This document shows, piece by piece, positions 53,004 through 61,312 of a stretch of DNA of 64,000 nt. The stretch comes from an uncultured Cohaesibacter sp. (GTDB lineage Bacteria; Pseudomonadota; Alphaproteobacteria; Rhizobiales; Cohaesibacteraceae), in NCBI RefSeq assembly GCF_963678225.1, contig NZ_OY782763.1:1240001-1304000 (forward strand), written 5' to 3'. Positions within the stretch are counted from its first letter, which is position 1. Each line of letters opens with the position of its first letter. The notes under the pieces were generated by a model. The model had not been told where the DNA came from. It made no database searches and saw only the letters and a list, made by a program, of their open reading frames with translations. Both the position numbers and the translations under genes were made by a program.

Positions 53004-53924
53004 ATGCGCTATCTTATGTTTAGATTGGCGCATATCTCAGACCCCCACCTTGGCCCCCTGCCCGAAGCGACAGCCTGGCAGCTCGCCAACAAGCGTATTT
53101 TCGGCTATGTCAATTGGCGCCGAAACCGCAAGGGTGTGCTGACCACAGACACTCTGGACAATCTCATCACGGACATGCAGGAGCAGCACCCGGACCATCT
53201 GGCGGTAACGGGAGATCTTGTCAATCTGGCCCTGCCTGCGGAGATCGCCAACGCAAAGCGCTGGCTGACCACTTTGGGCGCCCCCGAAGACGTATCGGTC
53301 ATTCCAGGCAACCATGATGCCTATGTGCCCAACGCCCGCATGAAAGCCGAAGAAGCTTGGCGTCCCTTTATGAGCGGCGACGTTGTCCACTCTGGCCCGC
53401 TGACCTTCCCCTATCTCAGAGTGCGCGAAAAGATCGCTATCATCGGTGTCAATTCAGCCCGGGCAACCTTGCCTCTATTGGCAACCGGCTATTTTCGTAA
53501 ATCTCAGGCCAAGAAGCTCGCCAAGCTGCTGGATGAGTGCAAGGAAACGGGCCTGTTTCGCGTTGTCATGATTCACCATCCGCCGTTGAAACGCTCCACG
53601 CATTGGCACAAGCGGTTGATCGGCGGCTCACGCTTCCGCAAAACACTGGCCAAGCATGGTGCAGAGCTGATTTTGCACGGCCACACTCACCTGTTGACCA
53701 AAGACAGCACCGAAGGCCCCAATGGGCGCATTCCGGTCATCTGCGTTCCCAGCGCCTCGCAAGGGTTTGGCAACAGCCATAAGCCGGCTGCACGTTTCAA
53801 TCTATTTGATATCGATGGAGAGGTTGGAAATTGGAGCTGCAGGCTCATCGAGCGCGGCTATTCCTCTGAAGACAAGCTGATCAGCGAGTTGGGCAATCAG
53901 ATGCTCTCCATTCCCAACGGATAA
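53004..53924 (+). CDS. calcineurin-like metallophosphoesterase
   Basis: The 306-residue product has all five metal motifs of the superfamily: HISDPHLG at the N-terminus, VTGDLVN, GNHDAY, MIHHPP and LHGHTH. It resembles the cyclic-nucleotide phosphodiesterase (CpdA-like) and UDP-diacylglucosamine pyrophosphatase-type groups, but lacks enough to decide; a phosphodiesterase on a small molecule is likely. ATG at 53004 and 53016 are both possible; the motif begins just after the second. No strong ribosome binding site is visible. Confidence 0.9.
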   Translation: MRYLMFRLAHISDPHLGPLPEATAWQLANKRIFGYVNWRRNRKGVLTTDTLDNLITDMQEQHPDHLAVTGDLVNLALPAEIANAKRWLTTLGAPEDVSVIPGNHDAYVPNARMKAEEAWRPFMSGDVVHSGPLTFPYLRVREKIAIIGVNSARATLPLLATGYFRKSQAKKLAKLLDECKETGLFRVVMIHHPPLKRSTHWHKRLIGGSRFRKTLAKHGAELILHGHTHLLTKDSTEGPNGRIPVICVPSASQGFGNSHKPAARFNLFDIDGEVGNWSCRLIERGYSSEDKLISELGNQMLSIPNG

Positions 53925-53969
53925 AGACGCTGCAATACGGCACTTCACAGCGCAAGGCACACAGATCAT

Positions 53970-54545
53970 CTAGAAATTGGTTGGCAGGAACCAGGCGTAA
54001 AGCACCAGACCGATTGCACCAGCAAGAATGCCGCACAGGAACCACCAGATGGCATTGGAGCCGCCCGACTGGCTACGCTTGGCCAAGGCCGCAGTTTTGG
54101 GATTGATCGCCTTATCGGACATCTTGTTGAGCAGATAATCGGACTCGATTGCCTTCTCACGCTCAATGATGCGTTCAGCCAGATAATGGGTCACGGAATC
54201 GGCCACATCATCCACATCCTGACTTTCAGCCAGCACAACCCGACCAAGCCGGGTATCCTTAAGAAAGCGATAAGTCCGCTTGTCGCGGGCCATTTCGACG
54301 AAGCTCGTGATGTCGATCCAGAAGCGCGGTTTACGACCAGGAACGATCTGGAAGGTCAGCATTTCCATATCTTCAGGCAGTTCTTTGGCGACATCCTCGA
54401 GCGCCTCATGGAGAATCTCCAAACGGGCACGCTCGGTGTCACCAAGCTCGACAACGACGCTGCTCTGTTCCACATCAGCGATCCGGACATCACGGATAGC
54501 ACGGTCGAGACTGCGTTTATTTTCAATATGTTGCTGCTCTTCCAT
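53970..54545 (-). CDS. tail-anchored membrane protein of unknown function
   Basis: The 191-residue product has a soluble N-terminal domain of about 165 residues (VVVELGDTERARLEILHEAL, FQIVPGRKPRFWIDITSFVEM, RLGRVVLAESQDVDDVADSV) and one C-terminal helix (WWFLCGILAGAIGLVLYAWFL) that probably anchors it in the inner membrane with the bulk in the cytosol. Similar proteins occur in rhizobia without known function. It reads alone on the minus strand. Confidence 0.8.
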   Translation of the reverse strand: MEEQQHIENKRSLDRAIRDVRIADVEQSSVVVELGDTERARLEILHEALEDVAKELPEDMEMLTFQIVPGRKPRFWIDITSFVEMARDKRTYRFLKDTRLGRVVLAESQDVDDVADSVTHYLAERIIEREKAIESDYLLNKMSDKAINPKTAALAKRSQSGGSNAIWWFLCGILAGAIGLVLYAWFLPTNF

Positions 54546-54811
54546 GTCCGAATCCCGTCCGTCTGCTCAAAACCATTTTCGCCAGAGGCAAACCTGATTC
54601 CTCGTCCCCATCCATTGCAATAAGTTGAGCGAATCAAAAGCGCATCTGACTGATGTCCCCTCTCTAAAGACCTCAAACGACGGCTTCTGTCATCTCTCGA
54701 ATACAGACTATCAATATATGCTCTCGCTTAACGTTAAGCAATTGTTAAGAGATGAGGACAGCAAAACATGGTTAAAGCAACCAATATTAACCAACAGCAT
54801 CCGCTGCTCTC

Positions 54812-55603
54812 TTAACGAGCAGAGCGAATGGATTGTCGAATGAGAGACAACACCTCGCGGCTGGCTTCCAGATGCACCATGTGGCCTGCTTTCTCGAAAA
54901 TATGCACGGCCATCATGGGAGGCAAGCCAACGCATTGTCCGACAGGTATGACGCGATCCTGACGCCCCCAGATAACCTTGATCGGAATAGACAAGCCCCC
55001 CAGCTCATCCAGAGGCAGTGTCTTCTGCCTCTTGCCATCGAGGATGGCTTCAGCAGTCCGCTTCAGGCTTTCGCACACACGCGGATCCTGACGCAGCTGC
55101 GCCGCATAGCCAGCCATGGCACGGGGCAATCGGAACTCGGAGCCGAAAAACTGCTCCAGCACCATCCGCAAGCCTTCCTCATCGGTCTGCGCTGCATAGC
55201 GGCGCAACAGGGCTTGGTTGATTTCAGAGCCAAAGCCCCCTGGCGCCAGGAGGCTGAGCGACGCGACAAGCTCAGATCTCCTCAAGGCGATGACTGCCGC
55301 TGCCGCCCCGCCCATGGAATGCCCCACCAGATGCACCTTGCCAATACCCATTGCTTCCAGATCATCCAGAACCGCCTTGGCGGCGACCACAGCATTGCAT
55401 GTCTTGGGATAGGCCAGCGAGCCGCCGTGCCCCGGCAGATCGAACGCAAGAGTGCGCCAGGAACCGGAGAGCCCCACCTGAAAATTCGACCAGCTGCTCA
55501 CATCGCCACCAAAACCATGCAGGAACACGACGGGCGCGCCCTCACCTTCGCCCATATCCACGCAATTCAATCTGGTTTGCACGTCCATTTCTCCTGCAAT
55601 CAC
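54812..55603 (-). CDS. alpha/beta hydrolase
   Basis: The 263-residue product has the oxyanion region VVFLHGFGGDVSSW, DLPGHGGS, the nucleophile elbow GHSMGGAAAAVIALR (Ser at about residue 100), an Asp in IKVIWGRQDRVIP and the His in KAGHMVHLEAS. This is the MhpC/AcoC-like group of small esterases; in some bacteria the homologous domain lies at the C-terminus of acetoin dehydrogenase E2. Soluble; substrate unknown. It is the last chromosomal-type gene before the tRNA gene and accessory region. Confidence 0.9.
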   Translation of the reverse strand: MIAGEMDVQTRLNCVDMGEGEGAPVVFLHGFGGDVSSWSNFQVGLSGSWRTLAFDLPGHGGSLAYPKTCNAVVAAKAVLDDLEAMGIGKVHLVGHSMGGAAAAVIALRRSELVASLSLLAPGGFGSEINQALLRRYAAQTDEEGLRMVLEQFFGSEFRLPRAMAGYAAQLRQDPRVCESLKRTAEAILDGKRQKTLPLDELGGLSIPIKVIWGRQDRVIPVGQCVGLPPMMAVHIFEKAGHMVHLEASREVLSLIRQSIRSAR

Positions 55604-55846
55604 CGCATTATACTAAGCCTATATAAGGAACAGGAGGTCTCCCAAGCAAGGAAGTCTTTCACGGAAAGAAATAAAGCAATCCCGCCTCGCAATCGTTTGA
55701 AGTGGGAGGATTCAGGTCTCTGCCCTGAAACGGGCCTGCGTTCATCGCCAATTGACAAGATACGTATTCTTCCGCTTCCTCTTGCGCTATCGCCAAGGGC
55801 TTTATTCACAACAGCAATTTTTCTGCCTACATGCTGCAAAGCCAGC
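55604..55846. other. spacer between hydrolase and tRNA-Met
   Basis: About 240 bases with no supported gene; it includes the hydrolase promoter and leads into the tRNA promoter. Confidence 0.4.
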
Positions 55847-55875
55847 TTGACAGCCCAACACACGATGCCTATAAG
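55847..55875 (+). promoter_or_regulatory. consensus promoter of tRNA-Met
   Basis: TTGACA (55847-55852), a 17-base spacer and TATAAG (55870-55875), 39 bases before the tRNA. It is the best sigma-70-type promoter in the window. Confidence 0.85.
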
Positions 55876-55913
55876 CCTCACACACCGCGCCCAAACGGGC
55901 AAGCAAACGGTTC

Positions 55914-55990
55914 GGCGGAGTAGCTCAGTTGGTTAGAGCAGCGGAATCATAATCCGCGTGTCGGGGGTTCAAGTCCCTCCTCCGCTACCA
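55914..55990 (+). tRNA. tRNA-Met (anticodon CAU), CCA encoded
   Basis: Cloverleaf: acceptor GGCGGAG / CTCCGCT (with a G-T pair at the end), D arm GCTC...GAGC, anticodon stem GCGGA / TCCGC with loop ATCATAA (anticodon CAT at 55948-55950), T arm with GGTTCAAGT. A73 and CCA lie at 55987-55990. The acceptor end is paired, so it is not the initiator; elongator Met is likely, tRNA-Ile with modified C34 is the alternative. The accessory region starts directly after its 3' end. Confidence 0.93.
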
Positions 55991-56178
55991 AAACTTCCCT
56001 TATATTTCAATATGTTGAGTGTGAGAAGCGCTGGATGCTTGTGCGCACAATAGGCGTTGGGTGCCGTTTGGGTGCCATTGTAGCCGATCGTGCGGTTTTG
56101 CCATTTTCAATTAATGGCGAACTAAAACCCTTACGATCCCAAGCCATTTTTGCTTTTCTGCTTCAAAGCGCAGTAGGG

Positions 56179-57609
56179 TCATGGCTCAATTCCTACAGAT
56201 AGCTTGGAAAAGTCAAATTTACTCGGCAAGCTGAACTCCATCCCAAATCGTTCAAACATCTGCTCTTGAGAGGCCACCAACTCAGGAATTAGAGACCATG
56301 GGTTGGGGCGAATGACCACTTGTGGCAGAAAATTGTCGACAATGACCTTTCGCGCAATTTCAACGGAAGCCAGTTCTGGATCAACTTCATAGGCATTCAA
56401 AAAGTCAAGGTAAGTTTTGCTTTCGATGAGTGAAGGGGCATCCCCATGAGCCACGTCACTGCGAATTTTTTTGAAAAGCTTTTCTATCACATCGAAAGCA
56501 ATTGTCCCATCTAGCGCGTCAAAAATCCAACAACACTTTGCTCTCATCGTATTAAGGCTATTCGGAGTCAACGCATCGATGGTTTGGCATATCAGAGAGA
56601 ACCGTTCAGCGCCGTTTGCTAACCAAGCCGCGCTTAACCAACGCAGAGCTCGAATAAGCTTTCTGTCTTCAACTCTTCCCTGTAGGAGAGAGTCCACTGC
56701 CTCCAACATTCCAATATCGGCTTCCGACAGAAAAATGGGACAACCCAAGCAAGGCAAGTAGGCCCTTGAACTGTATATGGTCTCACATGTGTTGAATGCC
56801 ATAACGTTGCGCGAAGGATTGCCTAAAGTGTGAAGGAAATGAGTTCCACTATGCATACATAAAAACAGCGCTCCGATTAAAACACCAATCTTCTCGTTTG
56901 CATGATCAAGACTTCTCGCCTGTACCCCAGCGTACTTGGTCGCGTCCTCAAAGGCAGGCTTACGAATAAATGCGGATATTCTGTTCTGCGATACATTCTC
57001 AGAGGATGGTTTACTTTCCAAGAGTAACTTCTTGCCTTGAAAATCAGATCCTTCAATCGAATTTAGCGGGAACCAAAACCAAGTTTCCTTAAAAAATTCA
57101 GTTATATGTAAGTAGAACTGCTCCTTAAGTTCTTCAAATTGAGCTCTCGGAAGACTGTCACTGAGTGAGCCACCACTTTGCAGCCAATCAAATTGGACGA
57201 CAATGAGGGGATGGATATGGGATTTAACAAAAGAAGTGACTAGCCTGTGGGCCTCGTTGAGCGAGATATCTTTCTCGCAGACACCCCTCATACTTGGGAG
57301 TAGATTGAAGAGACGCCACCTCTCTTCAGATATCCAATAGCCCAAACCAAGAGGCCCAAACAGGTGGCCTGCAGCAACGAAGCTATCATTCACCGAAAAC
57401 GGCTTGAAACCGATGCTTTCTATAATACGAGAGCAAATGTAATCACTCTGTCTTTTTAATTTGTTTTTCAAGCTTGGTAGAGCCTTTATGAAAATTGTTT
57501 CAGCAGACAAAGATCGTAACACCGACAAGCGAAAACCGACAACAAGGTCGCCATCATCGAATATTGGAAGATAGTCGGATCTTGCTTCCATCGCCTTGAG
57601 TTGTGGCAC
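56179..57609 (-). CDS. unknown protein with HEPN-type RX4H motif, defence candidate
   Basis: The 476-residue product (GTG start at 57609; ATG at 57591 also possible) has no membrane or signal segment. Its C-terminal third is helical and contains RSDVAHGDAPS at about residue 395, matching the R-x4-H catalytic motif of HEPN ribonucleases, within a layout (RALRWLSAAWLANGAERF, then a long helix, then the motif) like ApeA-type HEPN domains. The N-terminal 250 residues are unrecognised. The gene is more A+T-rich than its chromosomal neighbours and is the first gene after the tRNA. A role as a phage- or toxin-linked RNase is inferred only. Confidence 0.65.
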   Translation of the reverse strand: MPQLKAMEARSDYLPIFDDGDLVVGFRLSVLRSLSAETIFIKALPSLKNKLKRQSDYICSRIIESIGFKPFSVNDSFVAAGHLFGPLGLGYWISEERWRLFNLLPSMRGVCEKDISLNEAHRLVTSFVKSHIHPLIVVQFDWLQSGGSLSDSLPRAQFEELKEQFYLHITEFFKETWFWFPLNSIEGSDFQGKKLLLESKPSSENVSQNRISAFIRKPAFEDATKYAGVQARSLDHANEKIGVLIGALFLCMHSGTHFLHTLGNPSRNVMAFNTCETIYSSRAYLPCLGCPIFLSEADIGMLEAVDSLLQGRVEDRKLIRALRWLSAAWLANGAERFSLICQTIDALTPNSLNTMRAKCCWIFDALDGTIAFDVIEKLFKKIRSDVAHGDAPSLIESKTYLDFLNAYEVDPELASVEIARKVIVDNFLPQVVIRPNPWSLIPELVASQEQMFERFGMEFSLPSKFDFSKLSVGIEP

Positions 57610-57953
57610 TCAGGCGGAAGCAACCTTTCCTACCATCGTCTACTACGCTCAATGTGATAATTCATCATAAAGGAAACATACTTGTAATATATGCCCACCG
57701 ACAAATGTTAGGTTCGGGCCGCGAGTTCCGAGCACGCCTGTCGCAGGTGCCATAGGGCTAACAGTTTTCAGCGGACACCTTGGGCTCATTCTCGAATTCA
57801 CACTATGCGGACGAAGCGGGCTTTTACTAAGGGCTTGCGAATGGCGGCTATTAGTCGGATCCTCAACGACTTCTGGCTGAAGTGACTAAACTCCATCTAT
57901 GATTGCGTTCTCTCATATAGGATAATGTCTTTTATCATATATAGGAGACTCAG
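57610..57953. other. island spacer with repeat-like filler
   Basis: About 340 bases, no gene. A stretch at 57755-57800 (CAGCGGACACC-TTGGGCTCATT) resembles the sequence at 58410-58440 and looks like degenerate intergenic repeat. The last 60 bases are A+T-rich and hold the promoter and AGGAG of the next gene. Confidence 0.4.
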
Positions 57954-58205
57954 ATGAACGATAGCGAGTATCAAAGGCAGATGGAAATTTTGGAAGAGGA
58001 GCTAAAAAATGTAGACAATAAGCTCAACACAATTATCGAGCGGACCACAAACGGTGCTTTGCTCAGTTATCCTAATGAATTTAGGGATGAGGAATTATTT
58101 GCTCTGCAGGAGAGATGCACAAAGTGTGCTGACGATATTGTCAATCGGATGCAGGAGTTACAGGCCATCTTCTGCGGGGCTAAGCAGGATAATAGCGGCC
58201 AATGA
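57954..58205 (+). CDS. small coiled-coil protein of unknown function
   Basis: AGGAG lies six bases before ATG 57954. The 83-residue acidic product is almost fully helical with heptad-like spacing (YQRQMEILEEELKNVDNKLNTII), two cysteines in LQERCTKCADD, and no known domain. Its stop overlaps the start of the truncated recombinase frame (ATGA), suggesting the two were once one operon. It may be an accessory or excisionase-like protein of the mobile element; this is a guess from position. Confidence 0.65.
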   Translation: MNDSEYQRQMEILEEELKNVDNKLNTIIERTTNGALLSYPNEFRDEELFALQERCTKCADDIVNRMQELQAIFCGAKQDNSGQ

Positions 58206-58447
58206 ACGACCTATTATTCCTGAGTAGCCGCTTGCCTCCCGTGCTACAGTTTGCAGAGCCAATGGCCTACCGAAGGGTTCTTGAGTTCTTTACGGCCAAC
58301 ATTCGCAATGCCAATACGCGACGTGCCTATTTTGGGGCATCGGTCGAGTTTCTGGACTGGTGTGGGGAGCGCGAGAGGGCACAGACATTAACAGACCTTC
58401 ACGCCCAACGCAGCATCCGTCACTTTGGGCTCTTAGTTGACTTCTAG
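58202..58447 (+). pseudogene. truncated tyrosine recombinase (integrase N-terminus)
   Basis: The 81-codon frame carries the core-binding domain of small phage-type integrases: RRVLEFFTANIRNANTRRAY followed by GASVEFLDWCGER and LTDLHAQ. After that, in the place of the usual continuation and the whole catalytic domain (Arg-His-Arg-Tyr), the sequence becomes repeat-like filler and stops. No catalytic remnant was found in the 300 bases that follow. It is therefore a broken integrase, which explains why the island next to the tRNA may be fixed. Confidence 0.7.
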
Positions 58448-58753
58448 GCCCAAAACGGCAAGGCATAGCAAACGTCACTTGTGCGGACCTTTGAGACATT
58501 GGGTGCAGCGCCGAAATTTCATGAACACTGAACGTGTTTCTGGCGAACGGCGGGTAGCGGTTTTTCGCTGCGCCCTGGACGAACGGCAGCAATGGTGCAG
58601 CCGACGACAAGCCAAACTCGGGCCACCTGTCGAACCGAGCAACAATGCGTGTGTTTATTCTGTGAACAGTATGCCTTTAAAATGAACCTGACCACTTCCC
58701 CTGCCTGATTATCTGCGATAGCCACTTGAGAACCCCATTTCCCGGAGCCTGAG
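58448..58753. other. filler between integrase remnant and ATPase gene
   Basis: About 300 bases with no supported gene; small hairpins only (e.g. AGCG-GTTTTT-CGCT near 58555-58570). Its last part is the upstream region of the ATPase gene. Confidence 0.4.
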
Positions 58754-60559
58754 ATGTATCTGCAACGAGTTGAGTTAGTAAATACTGGTCCAATTGAACA
58801 CGTGAAGATCACGTGTAGGTTCGGTGATGACGGCTCTCCAAAGCCCGTAGTTTTTGTCGGACAGAATGGTTCAGGGAAGAGTGTCGCCACAGCACACGTG
58901 GTGAACGCTCTGATAGCGGCTCATGGAACCGTTTTTGAAGACTCTGATGTCGAAAAAGGAAAGGTCTATAAACTGAGGAGTCCGACCTACATTCGGCACG
59001 GTGCGGAATACTCGACGGCTGAGGTGCATCTTTCCAATAATTTTTCTGTCTATGAAGCTCAGTTTGCAAAGCAGAAGAGCCTGTTCGTAGAACCACATCC
59101 AACCTACACTAAATGGAACGAAGTTCCGGCAACTGAAACTACGCACTACACTTCAAATTTTACTCAGCAACGCGAAGAACTTAAGACCTGCTTGAAGCGC
59201 GCGACCCACCTTTTCTTCCCCCCAAACAGGTTTGAAGAGCCAGCTTGGCTAAATGAAATTAATCTCCGAAACAAGGCCAGTTACGCTTCCCTTAAAAACT
59301 ATTCCAATTATTCAAACCGGCCCATTGTCAACTACGCCCCGATGCGGGATTTGCAGAACTGGTTACTTGATCTGGTTTACGACAGCTTCGCGTTAGAACG
59401 GCGAAGCATTTTTGTGCCGGGAGCACAAGGTGTTGGGCAAAATTCAACGCCGCAACTTGTGGAAACTCGAAACGGTCCAGCAACGCAGATTCTGGTACCA
59501 ATTGAGAGCTTTCTTCGAACTCTGTTTGGAAAACCTGGGAAGGTAACATGGAGCATAGGCGCACGAAATGACAGGCAGATTGGAATTTCGATAGACAACG
59601 AGCTTATGGCCGCCAACTTGTTCCAGCTCTCCACAGGGCAAGCTGTTCTGTTCGACCTGTTTTTAGCGATAATTAGAGACTTTGATCTAAGCGCTTCGCA
59701 GCTAACTCAACTGAGCGACATTGAAGGGATTGTTGTTGTTGATGAAATCGACCTCCACCTTCATACAGACCTTCAGCACGACTTGTTGCCAAACCTTATC
59801 CGTTTGTTCCCAAAAGTTCAGTTTATTCTGACTACGCATTCGCCATTGTTTTTGATTGGAATGGAAAAGATCTTCACATCAGACGGCTTCCAACTTATCG
59901 AGCTGCCTGATGGTCAGGAGATCGAGGTTGAACGCTTCTCTGAGTTTGATGCAGCATACAAACACATGCAGGACAGCGCGCGTTTCCAAGATGACGTTCG
60001 GAACAGAATTGAAGCCAACCAAAAGCCAGTCCTTTACCTCGAAGGTACTACAGATATTGACTATTTAACAAAGGCAGGAGAACTCCTCGGCAGGACCGAG
60101 CTTCTAGATAGTTTTGAATTAGTTGACGCAGTAGGCTATTCCCACCTGAATAAGATCTGGGACACCTACAAATCACATTTAGGCGCGACCATACAGAAGA
60201 AGTGGCTCTTGCTGTATGATTGTGATGCGGACAAGTCCGACAGCAACTGTGGAAACCTTTATCGCCGGACGATTACTCAACAGCCTCACAAAATCACATC
60301 TGGAATAGAGAACCTATTTTCTGACGAGACTATCCAGAGAGCGATTGATCATAAACTCGCTTTCGTGGATGTAAAGCAAGAGCATAGTCTGGTCGAGCGA
60401 GGGGTTGAGAGGATCATTCCGGAAACTTGGAAAATAAATAAAGATGAGAAGCGGAATCTATGTGATTATCTTTGCGAAAATGGGACAGCAGACGATTTTA
60501 GTAAATTTTCATTAGTTTTCGACGTCCTTGAAGAAGTAATGTCGGCCAACTCCGGATAA
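58754..60559 (+). CDS. AAA ATPase with TOPRIM-like C-terminus (OLD-like), defence candidate
   Basis: The 601-residue product has an ABC/SMC-type ATPase: Walker A GQNGSGKS at residues 36-43, a signature-like STGQAVLFDL near 292, Walker B GIVVVDEIDLH at about 324-334 and the H-loop LTTHSP near 360. After it come TOPRIM-like motifs: LEGTTDIDYL (about 429, conserved Glu) and YDCDADK (about 487, acidic pair). The order matches OLD-family nucleases, to which the phage-defence proteins GajA (Gabija) and related AriA-type ATPases belong. No UvrD-like or other partner gene follows, so it is not a standard Gabija. Nicking activity is inferred. Confidence 0.8.
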   Translation: MYLQRVELVNTGPIEHVKITCRFGDDGSPKPVVFVGQNGSGKSVATAHVVNALIAAHGTVFEDSDVEKGKVYKLRSPTYIRHGAEYSTAEVHLSNNFSVYEAQFAKQKSLFVEPHPTYTKWNEVPATETTHYTSNFTQQREELKTCLKRATHLFFPPNRFEEPAWLNEINLRNKASYASLKNYSNYSNRPIVNYAPMRDLQNWLLDLVYDSFALERRSIFVPGAQGVGQNSTPQLVETRNGPATQILVPIESFLRTLFGKPGKVTWSIGARNDRQIGISIDNELMAANLFQLSTGQAVLFDLFLAIIRDFDLSASQLTQLSDIEGIVVVDEIDLHLHTDLQHDLLPNLIRLFPKVQFILTTHSPLFLIGMEKIFTSDGFQLIELPDGQEIEVERFSEFDAAYKHMQDSARFQDDVRNRIEANQKPVLYLEGTTDIDYLTKAGELLGRTELLDSFELVDAVGYSHLNKIWDTYKSHLGATIQKKWLLLYDCDADKSDSNCGNLYRRTITQQPHKITSGIENLFSDETIQRAIDHKLAFVDVKQEHSLVERGVERIIPETWKINKDEKRNLCDYLCENGTADDFSKFSLVFDVLEEVMSANSG

Positions 60560-60608
60560 TAGGTTAGTTAACCCCTGGCCCCAGCAAATTGGAATATCAT
60601 TTACTTAC

Positions 60609-60664
60609 TTCGGTCTCAAACGGACATTCGATTTAGTACATTCGAATGTCCGTTTAGGGCCGAA
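60609..60664. repeat. 56-base near-perfect palindrome (long hairpin)
   Basis: Two 23-base arms (60609-60631 and 60642-60664). The inner 14 bases, AAACGGACATTCGA and TCGAATGTCCGTTT, are a perfect match. The outer TTCGG/CCGAA also match, with four G-U or mismatched positions between. The loop is ten bases. It lies between the convergent ATPase gene and the small gene at 60666, without a U-tract. It could be a bidirectional terminator, a REP/MITE-type element or a recombination site. Confidence 0.75.
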
Positions 60665-60665
60665 T

Positions 60666-60866
60666 CTAACTACCTAACACTTCTCTCGCCTCTTTCTCAC
60701 CTGCCGATCCTTTCACCCATTGCCAAGGGGCACGAGGTTTATGTGCCCTTGCTAGTTCAGGATATTTTTTCTGATCGCGAACAGCTTCACGCAGCTTTTC
60801 ACGGGCATCACGAGGATTGATTTTCAGTTCAGCGCACAGGTCTTTGAGGGTAACGATATCAGTCAT
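60666..60866 (-). CDS. small basic protein of the island, unknown
   Basis: GGAG lies seven bases before ATG 60866 (an ATG at 60872 has none). The 66-residue product begins MTDIVTLKDLCAELKINPRDAREKLREAV, which looks like a short winged-helix or helix-turn-helix start, then a basic region (HKPRAPWQWVKGS). Similar short proteins occur on rhizobial plasmids and islands, so a DNA-binding role is plausible but unproven. Confidence 0.65.
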   Translation of the reverse strand: MTDIVTLKDLCAELKINPRDAREKLREAVRDQKKYPELARAHKPRAPWQWVKGSAGEKEAREVLGS

Positions 60867-61063
60867 TTTCAATCTCCATTACGGTTGATGAAAATTGATA
60901 AGACGAGCTGCCCTGCCGTGTCAGGAAAAATCCCAGAAAACTTCCACTAAGACTGAGATCTCTAGCATCAGCGCAAAATCTTGCTCAAGAAATCAAGGCT
61001 TTTCCCTGACAGCAAACTCCATCGGTCTTACGATGCATACACGTAATGGCAATGGAGAAAACA

Positions 61064-61312
61064 ATGACGATCAGAGCGACATGGCAATTCAATAACCAAA
61101 ACAAAAAGATTCTCGGCAACTTTCATAGACTTTGGTGCCTGCTTTTTGGCCCATTATACTATCTCTTTAAAGGCATGTTCCTCTGGACAATTATTTCCGC
61201 TTTCACATTCAACGGGCTATTCATTGGCCTGCCACTCTTCAATCGTTCGATTGTTACTCGGCACTATCACAAAAAGGGCTGGGTCCAGACTGACCATAAA
61301 TCGAGCACATAG
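61064..61312 (+). CDS. small membrane protein (DUF2628-like)
   Basis: ATG 61064 follows GGAG by six bases; ATGs at 61046 and 61052 are in frame but lack one. The 82-residue product has a soluble start, then two membrane segments (LWCLLFGPLYYLFKGMFLWTII and FNGLFIGLPLFN) and a basic end (HYHKKGWVQT). The FGPLYYLFKG..W pattern resembles DUF2628 proteins, small inner-membrane proteins of unknown role found in many proteobacteria and phages. Confidence 0.7.
   Translation: MTIRATWQFNNQNKKILGNFHRLWCLLFGPLYYLFKGMFLWTIISAFTFNGLFIGLPLFNRSIVTRHYHKKGWVQTDHKSST

Noticed and set aside
54833-55936. Plus-strand open frame (367 codons) opposite the alpha/beta hydrolase, running into the tRNA gene
   Set aside because: It overlaps both a certain hydrolase gene and a tRNA, and has no ribosome binding site or domain.
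60895-61095. 66-codon plus-strand frame ahead of the DUF2628-like gene
   Set aside because: Overlaps the start of the better supported gene at 61064 and has no ribosome binding site or domain.
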